Of a DNA stretch of 9,480 bases, positions 6,414 through 9,480 are shown piece by piece. Within the stretch, counting starts at the first letter, position 1; the number at the start of each line of letters is the position of its first letter. The notes under the pieces were generated by a model. The model saw only the letters and a program-made list of their open reading frames with translations. It had not been told where the DNA came from and did not search any database. A program made the position numbers and the translations under genes. This stretch comes from JAQICB01 sp046482735 (GTDB lineage Bacteria > Bacteroidota > Bacteroidia > Bacteroidales > UBA1715), in assembly GCA_046482735.1 (NCBI GenBank), contig JAWOEL010000133.1, forward strand, positions 1-9,480, written 5' to 3'.

Positions 6414-7541
6414 TTAAAATTCTATACTACATCGCATAATACCAACACAGGCATTGGATATGGATTCATTAATTATATATTGTATATCAGGTTGAATCGA
6501 AATATGTGGCGTAACTTTGTACGCATAGGTACATTCAATTGCTGTTTCTGTTTCTGTTTCCAGTTTTTGTTGAGCATGAGCTACTGCAATACCAAATTCA
6601 GACAATTGTTTCGAATCAAAACCTTCAAATACAACACCACCTCCGATATATGTATTATGTTCATTTGTTTGTTGCGGACTTACCGCAAGTTGTACAAAGG
6701 TAGAAATTGATTTTGAATTCTCTGAATTATTCCAAATTTCTTGATCTGTAATTGCATATATACCATAGTTGTTTTCAAATATTGATTCGTATGTTTCTTC
6801 AGATTCATTATAGGTGGAAATGCCGGAATGGTAAAACATACCAATTTTATTATATCCTGATTGATGGGATATAACTAGTTCATTCATAGACAACATGCCA
6901 TCATGTTCAGAAAGTTTCCAGGATATGTTATGTGGATTTGTTTCAAAATCTTTCGGACAACCATCGTAGATTCCTGAATTAAAAGAGATGTCTTTATTAA
7001 TTGGAATTTCAAGATGAATACCTAAGGACGTAAGCGGAAAAAGAGGTGCTATTGCATTTTCAGCAATAAGCGATGGGACTCCGAATGAACCATTGAGGAA
7101 TAATGTTCCTTTTTCACTAATCGCAAATAATGCATTAGCATCTTGCAAACCTATACTAAGAGATGCGGTAAAAATTTGTTGCTGTATCCATAGTTCCTGA
7201 AAACATATATAGTTTCCCCCGGCGTCGATATTTGATATACCTTGAAAATCACCTGTTAGTTCGTCACTTGGTGCAGAACTGTGTAATGGTGAAATGGAAA
7301 TAAACACATTGGTACCATTCCATAATTGTGCTTGATTGCTGTTCCAATTTATTTCAACCAATCCCATACCGGCATGTCCAAATCCGGTTGCATGGCCACC
7401 ATAAATATTATACATACCATCAAAATAATATGCGGCACCATATTCAAAACCATCGGTGAAGTGTGATTTTGTGCCTTCTTCTTGTGCATGTATCACTATA
7501 GAGAATAACGAGAGTATGAAAAAAAGACTATGTTGTTTCAT
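6414..7541 (-). CDS. OprB-like outer-membrane porin
   Basis: The 375-residue protein has a Sec signal peptide (1-19, cleavage after IHA before QEE) and ends in a terminal Phe (CSIEF), the usual beta-barrel signal. OprB-type motifs are present: ELWIQQQIF (116-124), SIGLQDANALFAISE (129-143), LNGSFGVPSL (149-158), and PLTSLGIHLEIPI followed by SGIYDGCP (169-196). OprB proteins were defined as carbohydrate-selective porins, but OprB-domain porins in cyanobacteria have been linked to iron entry. Here the gene is the first of a unit with feoAB (11-bp gap) and the Cys-rich accessory gene. I infer a channel bringing ferrous iron, or an iron-containing small molecule, across the outer membrane. The substrate cannot be read from sequence. 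A perfect 20-bp palindrome and a weak promoter lie just upstream. Confidence 0.82.
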   Translation of the reverse strand: MKQHSLFFILSLFSIVIHAQEEGTKSHFTDGFEYGAAYYFDGMYNIYGGHATGFGHAGMGLVEINWNSNQAQLWNGTNVFISISPLHSSAPSDELTGDFQGISNIDAGGNYICFQELWIQQQIFTASLSIGLQDANALFAISEKGTLFLNGSFGVPSLIAENAIAPLFPLTSLGIHLEIPINKDISFNSGIYDGCPKDFETNPHNISWKLSEHDGMLSMNELVISHQSGYNKIGMFYHSGISTYNESEETYESIFENNYGIYAITDQEIWNNSENSKSISTFVQLAVSPQQTNEHNTYIGGGVVFEGFDSKQLSEFGIAVAHAQQKLETETETAIECTYAYKVTPHISIQPDIQYIINESISNACVGIMRCSIEF

Positions 7542-7585
7542 TGTATATATATTTAAAAATTATAATACAAAAGTCGGTCTTACCG

Positions 7586-7593
7586 CAAAATCA
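7586..7593 (-). promoter_or_regulatory. possible -7 element of the porin-feoAB operon
   Basis: On the minus strand this reads TGATTTTG, 7 of 8 fixed and free positions of TAnnTTTG (A replaced by G). It would place the transcript start about 35-40 bases before the porin ATG. No good -33 element is visible, so the promoter may be weak or need an activator. The palindrome at 7597-7616 starts 3 bp upstream of it. Confidence 0.35.
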
Positions 7594-7596
7594 TAC

Positions 7597-7616
7597 AATC
7601 CCTATTAATAGGGATT
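7597..7616. promoter_or_regulatory. perfect 20-bp palindrome, operator candidate for the iron operon
   Basis: AATCCCTATTAATAGGGATT is identical to its own reverse complement. It lies 55-75 bp before the porin start, touching the proposed promoter, where a dimeric regulator would bind. It does not match the Fur or DtxR consensus that I know. As RNA it could form only an 8-bp hairpin with a TTAA loop, so an operator is more likely than a terminator. Control by iron or redox state is inferred from the genes it precedes. Confidence 0.5.
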
Positions 7617-7780
7617 TTGATAAAACAACACGTATTATTGTGTGCAATTATTCATAATTTCTTCAAAAAAGATGTGTGTAATATTCTGTCTGTTAGTTGT
7701 TTTGAGAAAAATAGAGATACATATGGAGGTTATGAAATACAAATAAGGGCAGGAAATTGCATACAACAGATTTTTGATAT
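7617..7780. other. intergenic stretch with nothing recognised
   Basis: This AT-rich sequence lies between the palindrome and the terminator of the next gene to the right. I see no open frame above a few codons (the longest with an ATG near 7725 encodes seven residues), no repeat and no RNA gene in it. Confidence 0.5.
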
Positions 7781-7817
7781 AAAAAAGTGAGAGCGTCTCG
7801 GGCGAGAGCTCTCACTT
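7781..7817 (-). terminator. intrinsic terminator of the CBM6/thrombospondin-3 gene
   Basis: Read on the minus strand, AAGTGAGAGC (complement of 7808-7817) pairs with GCTCTCACTT (complement of 7785-7794). Inside it, TCTC and GAGA pair around a GCCC loop with one bulged base, followed by TTTTTT. It starts 52 bp after the stop at 7869. The strand and distance fit the secreted-protein end of the hybrid frame. Confidence 0.8.
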
Positions 7818-7868
7818 AAATACCTAAATAATACTATGATAAGAAGAGAAAATAAGAGAGAATGCAAT

Positions 7869-8786
7869 TTATTTCCAGTTGAGGGCACAGTTTTGCGATA
7901 CTTTTATTAAGTAAGCAGTCCCCCATTGTATAGACGTTATTGTTTGTAAATTTGGATTATTATCTGCTGCATAAAACCCATTGAAATCTTTAATTTCTTC
8001 TACATATTGCCAAATGCTGGATAAAGCTATTTCTATATCCGTTTCACCGCTAATAGGAGAGCCAATAAGGTTCCATCCGGCGGTTAGTTCAACAATCTGT
8101 TCGCAATTTCCTTCTTCAACACCACACCCACATAATCCGGGTTCGGTTTTATTGGGGTCATCCGGACATTCATCATTACAGTCCATAGTACCGTCTCCAT
8201 CGGAATCTATATCCGGTGTTCCGCACCCACATATACCCGGTTCTGTTTTGTTTGGGTCGTCGGGACATTCATCAACATCGTTTGATGTACATGTTACATT
8301 ATTTAAATTTATATAATCTGATTCACCAATTGTTACACGCATTATGTGAGTACCGGCTGTAAGCTGAACATCTTCCACGGTTACCGTTTCCCATGTTTGC
8401 CAACCACCGGTTGCCGGTATTGATATGTTATTTGCTACTGTTGGCGCATTTATTTTTTTCAGTGCCGGCAGAACCGAGGCAATTTCATCAGTGGAACCGC
8501 TCATGGAAAATATAAGTACCGTGTCCTTTTCCTCAACAACACCCAGGTCCCCATGCAGGCTCTCCCCGGCGTGAAGAAAAAGGGAAGGCGTTCCGGTGGA
8601 GGAAAGCGTAGCGGAAATTTTCTGCCCAACCAAACCAGATTTCCCCACCCCCATTACAACCACCTTTCCTTCAGAGCGGGTAATTATTTCAACTGCGTTT
8701 TCAAAGGAACGGTCAAGACTTCCCGACATTTTTTTAAGGGCCCTGGCTTCCTGATTTAAAACCTGTTTTGCTCTTTTTAAACTCAC
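7869..8786 (-). CDS. hybrid frame: KdsD N-terminal half joined to a secreted CBM6/thrombospondin-3 C-terminus
   Basis: From the GTG at 8786 the first ~115 residues are arabinose-5-phosphate isomerase (KdsD/KpsF), which feeds Kdo synthesis in the cytosol. They hold the SIS-domain motifs VVVMGVGKSG, ATLSSTGTPSLF, HAGESLHGDLG and FSMSGSTDEI. The second part of the SIS fold and both CBS domains are missing. At about 8430-8450 the frame passes into the tail of a CBM6 domain (SIPATGGWQTWETVTV, LTAGTHIMRVTIG). Two thrombospondin-3-like calcium-binding repeats follow, then a C-terminal domain (ELTAGWNLIGSPI to WGTAYLIKVSQN) typical of secreted polysaccharide-degrading proteins. GTG 8786 is chosen over the longer ATG at 8864 because conserved KdsD sequence begins there. 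It also overlaps the upstream stop in GTGA and has a GAGGG ribosome site 7 bases before it. The halves belong in different compartments and each is cut inside a fold, so I regard this as a chimeric join of two partial genes, not a real protein. Confidence 0.75.
   Translation of the reverse strand: MSLKRAKQVLNQEARALKKMSGSLDRSFENAVEIITRSEGKVVVMGVGKSGLVGQKISATLSSTGTPSLFLHAGESLHGDLGVVEEKDTVLIFSMSGSTDEIASVLPALKKINAPTVANNISIPATGGWQTWETVTVEDVQLTAGTHIMRVTIGESDYINLNNVTCTSNDVDECPDDPNKTEPGICGCGTPDIDSDGDGTMDCNDECPDDPNKTEPGLCGCGVEEGNCEQIVELTAGWNLIGSPISGETDIEIALSSIWQYVEEIKDFNGFYAADNNPNLQTITSIQWGTAYLIKVSQNCALNWK
8121..8273 (-). repeat. two-copy thrombospondin-3-like coding repeat
   Basis: DECPDDPNKTEPGICGCG (8220-8273) recurs as DECPDDPNKTEPGLCGCG (8121-8174), a 33-residue (99-bp) period. 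The copies are separated by an Asp-rich calcium-binding loop, DIDSDGDGTMDCN. Such repeats act as rigid calcium-stabilised linkers in secreted proteins. Confidence 0.85.
8427..8460. other. probable chimeric junction
   Basis: KdsD-like sequence is recognisable to about LPALKKINAPTVA, and CBM6 sequence from about NISIPATGGW. The switch therefore lies in about 30 bases where either origin could apply. G+C is 57% at 8521-8580 and 40% at 8401-8460. To the right, ribosome-binding sites are of Shine-Dalgarno type; to the left the leaders checked have none. The simplest reading is a mis-assembly joining two organisms. Recombination in a real genome is the alternative. Confidence 0.7.
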
Positions 8787-8959
8787 AGAAGAACCCTCAG
8801 TAAAATATAACCGGCAGTCAAAACGGCATATATTACCAGCAGGACTTTCAGGGACCATTTCCACGAGGGCTGATATGCTGCCGGCTCAAGAACACTCCCG
8901 CACCTTTTGCAAATCTTCACTCCCTCTTTATTCTGGGCTTTGCAATTATCGCACTGCAT
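8783..8959 (-). CDS. 58-residue zinc-ribbon membrane protein
   Basis: The product starts MQCDNCK and carries a zinc ribbon formed by Cys-3, Cys-6, Cys-17 and Cys-20 (CxxC, ten residues, CxxC: ICKRCGSVLE). After a short linker with WKW, one transmembrane helix spans about residues 36-57 (SLKVLLVIYAVLTAGYILL). The ATG at 8957-8959 lies inside the end of kdsA (14-bp overlap) and has a GAGGAG site seven bases before it. Its TGA overlaps the kdsD GTG in GTGA. This double coupling shows it is a genuine gene made together with KdsA and KdsD. I know no named function. A membrane-anchored zinc ribbon could tether or sense something in Kdo or lipopolysaccharide synthesis, but that is speculation. It belongs to the GC-richer right-end organism, not to the AT-rich region. 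Confidence 0.75.
   Translation of the reverse strand: MQCDNCKAQNKEGVKICKRCGSVLEPAAYQPSWKWSLKVLLVIYAVLTAGYILLRVLL
8794..8798 (-). promoter_or_regulatory. Shine-Dalgarno site that fixes the kdsD start
   Basis: GAGGG on the minus strand lies seven bases before the GTG at 8786, inside the end of the zinc-ribbon gene. It supports the GTG start over the upstream ATG at 8864. Confidence 0.65.
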
Positions 8960-9480
8960 TTACAAGCTCCTCAAATTCATGAAAACTCAACTGTGTCTGC
9001 CTGTCGCTTCTGGCCTTTGGAGGATTTGGATGCACTTCGGCATATATACCGTCGGCGCCGGCGGCAACTGCCGCCTTTGCCAGAGGAACAACAAATTTTC
9101 TGCTTCCTCCGCTTTCTTTTTCTCCAGCCGGAGGACTCTGCTGGGAGTGAGTAACGTCAAACAAAATCGGAAAACCGGATTCTTTCATAATAACAATCGA
9201 ACGCATATCTACAACTAAATCGCTGTAGCCGAAGGTTGTTCCTCTTTCAGTAAAAACTACTCCCCCGCTGCCGGCTCTAAGGGCCTTTTCACCCTGAAGG
9301 GGCATTGCCCCGGGGCTCATAAACTGACCTTTTTTGATATTTACAACAAGCCCAGTTGCCCCCGCCTCAGTAATTAAATCCGTTTGCCGGCAGAGAAAAG
9401 CCGGTATCTGCAGACAATCGGCAGTCTCAGCCGCAGGCTTAACCTCCCGGCGGCAATGAACATCAACAAGCAGAGGAAGT
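8946..9480 (-). CDS. kdsA: 3-deoxy-8-phosphooctulonate synthase (Kdo-8-phosphate synthase), 5' end outside window
   Basis: The enzyme condenses phosphoenolpyruvate with arabinose-5-phosphate, the product of KdsD, to make Kdo-8-phosphate for the lipopolysaccharide core. The frame is open to the right edge, and 177 C-terminal residues of a usual 265-285 are visible. Family motifs in order are LLVDVHCRREVKPAAETAD, LQIPAFLCRQTDLI, VVNIKKGQFMSPGAM, TERGTTFGYSDLVVDMRS, FDVTHSQQSP, SGGSRKFV and AEVHPNPPKARSDRQTQL. TERGTTFGY and SDxxT resemble the metal-dependent Aquifex type rather than the E. coli type (CDRGANFGY, CDGPS). The visible Glu and Asp ligand positions are present, but the diagnostic N-terminal Cys is off the window. 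It is the first gene seen of a tightly packed unit with the zinc-ribbon gene and kdsD. Confidence 0.95.
   Translation of the reverse strand, partial: LPLLVDVHCRREVKPAAETADCLQIPAFLCRQTDLITEAGATGLVVNIKKGQFMSPGAMPLQGEKALRAGSGGVVFTERGTTFGYSDLVVDMRSIVIMKESGFPILFDVTHSQQSPPAGEKESGGSRKFVVPLAKAAVAAGADGIYAEVHPNPPKARSDRQTQLSFHEFEELVNAVR
8967..8972 (-). promoter_or_regulatory. Shine-Dalgarno site of the zinc-ribbon gene
   Basis: GAGGAG on the minus strand, seven bases before the ATG at 8957-8959, lies within the last codons of kdsA. It is a strong site of a kind not seen in front of metK, feoAB or the porin. Confidence 0.65.

Noticed and set aside
8121..8276. Repeats resembling a short CRISPR array
   Set aside because: There are only two copies, both in frame and encoding a known calcium-binding thrombospondin-3-type motif.
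7869..8786. A genuine new bifunctional isomerase and carbohydrate-binding enzyme
   Set aside because: No signal peptide precedes the secreted part, both SIS and CBM6 folds are incomplete, and composition shifts at the joint.
8784..8864. Upstream ATG at 8864 extending the KdsD-like frame by 26 residues
   Set aside because: The extension is the zinc-ribbon gene read in another frame, and conserved KdsD sequence and a Shine-Dalgarno site point to GTG 8786.

Overview
This is an AT-rich, Bacteroidota-like stretch (about 110 to 8440) flanked by two short GC-richer ends that look foreign to it. The Bacteroidota call rests on several signs. FeoA and FeoB are fused. There is a TAnnTTTG-type promoter in front of metK. 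Shine-Dalgarno sequences are absent from the leaders checked. The secreted proteins (OprB-like porin, CBM6/thrombospondin-3 protein) are of types common in that phylum. The window reads like a metagenomic or draft contig rather than an uninterrupted piece of one chromosome.

Layout. (1) 1-110 is a GC-rich end that I could not identify. (2) 93-485 (-) is a small exported protein whose C-terminus probably ends at the left join. (3) 540-1322 is a decayed IS1380-family element. Its 15-bp terminal inverted repeats match at 14 of 15 positions, but the transposase has lost its start codon, its catalytic core and a second internal segment. (4) 1425-2836 (+) is metK (S-adenosylmethionine synthase) with a promoter, a SAM-II-like riboswitch candidate and a competing long hairpin in the leader. 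A bidirectional terminator follows. (5) 2918-7541 (-) is an iron cluster read right to left: OprB-like porin, FeoA-FeoB fusion, small Cys-rich Feo-associated membrane protein, then yaaA (peroxide-stress, iron-limiting protein). A perfect 20-bp palindrome lies just upstream of the porin. (6) 7542-7868 is intergenic and holds that palindrome and a terminator. (7) 7869-9480 (-) is read as kdsA (partial), a 58-aa zinc-ribbon membrane protein, and the 5' half of kdsD. The kdsD reading frame then runs without a stop into the 3' end of an unrelated secreted CBM6/thrombospondin-3 protein.

How the genes work together. Porin, FeoAB and the Cys-rich protein form a plausible ferrous-iron uptake operon covering outer and inner membrane. 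YaaA, which restrains free iron during peroxide stress, lies 61 bp downstream on the same strand. At the right end, KdsA and KdsD make Kdo precursors for lipopolysaccharide, and the zinc-ribbon gene is translationally coupled to both.

The main caution is the hybrid reading frame near 8430-8450. It cuts two unrelated folds in the middle and coincides with a change in base composition and in ribosome-binding signals. I take it to be an assembly chimera unless read-level evidence shows otherwise. The most interesting biological leads are the porin-led feo operon with its palindromic operator candidate, the metK leader with mutually exclusive folds, the compact IS1380 remnant that could be trans-mobilised, and the uncharacterised zinc-ribbon protein inside a Kdo operon.
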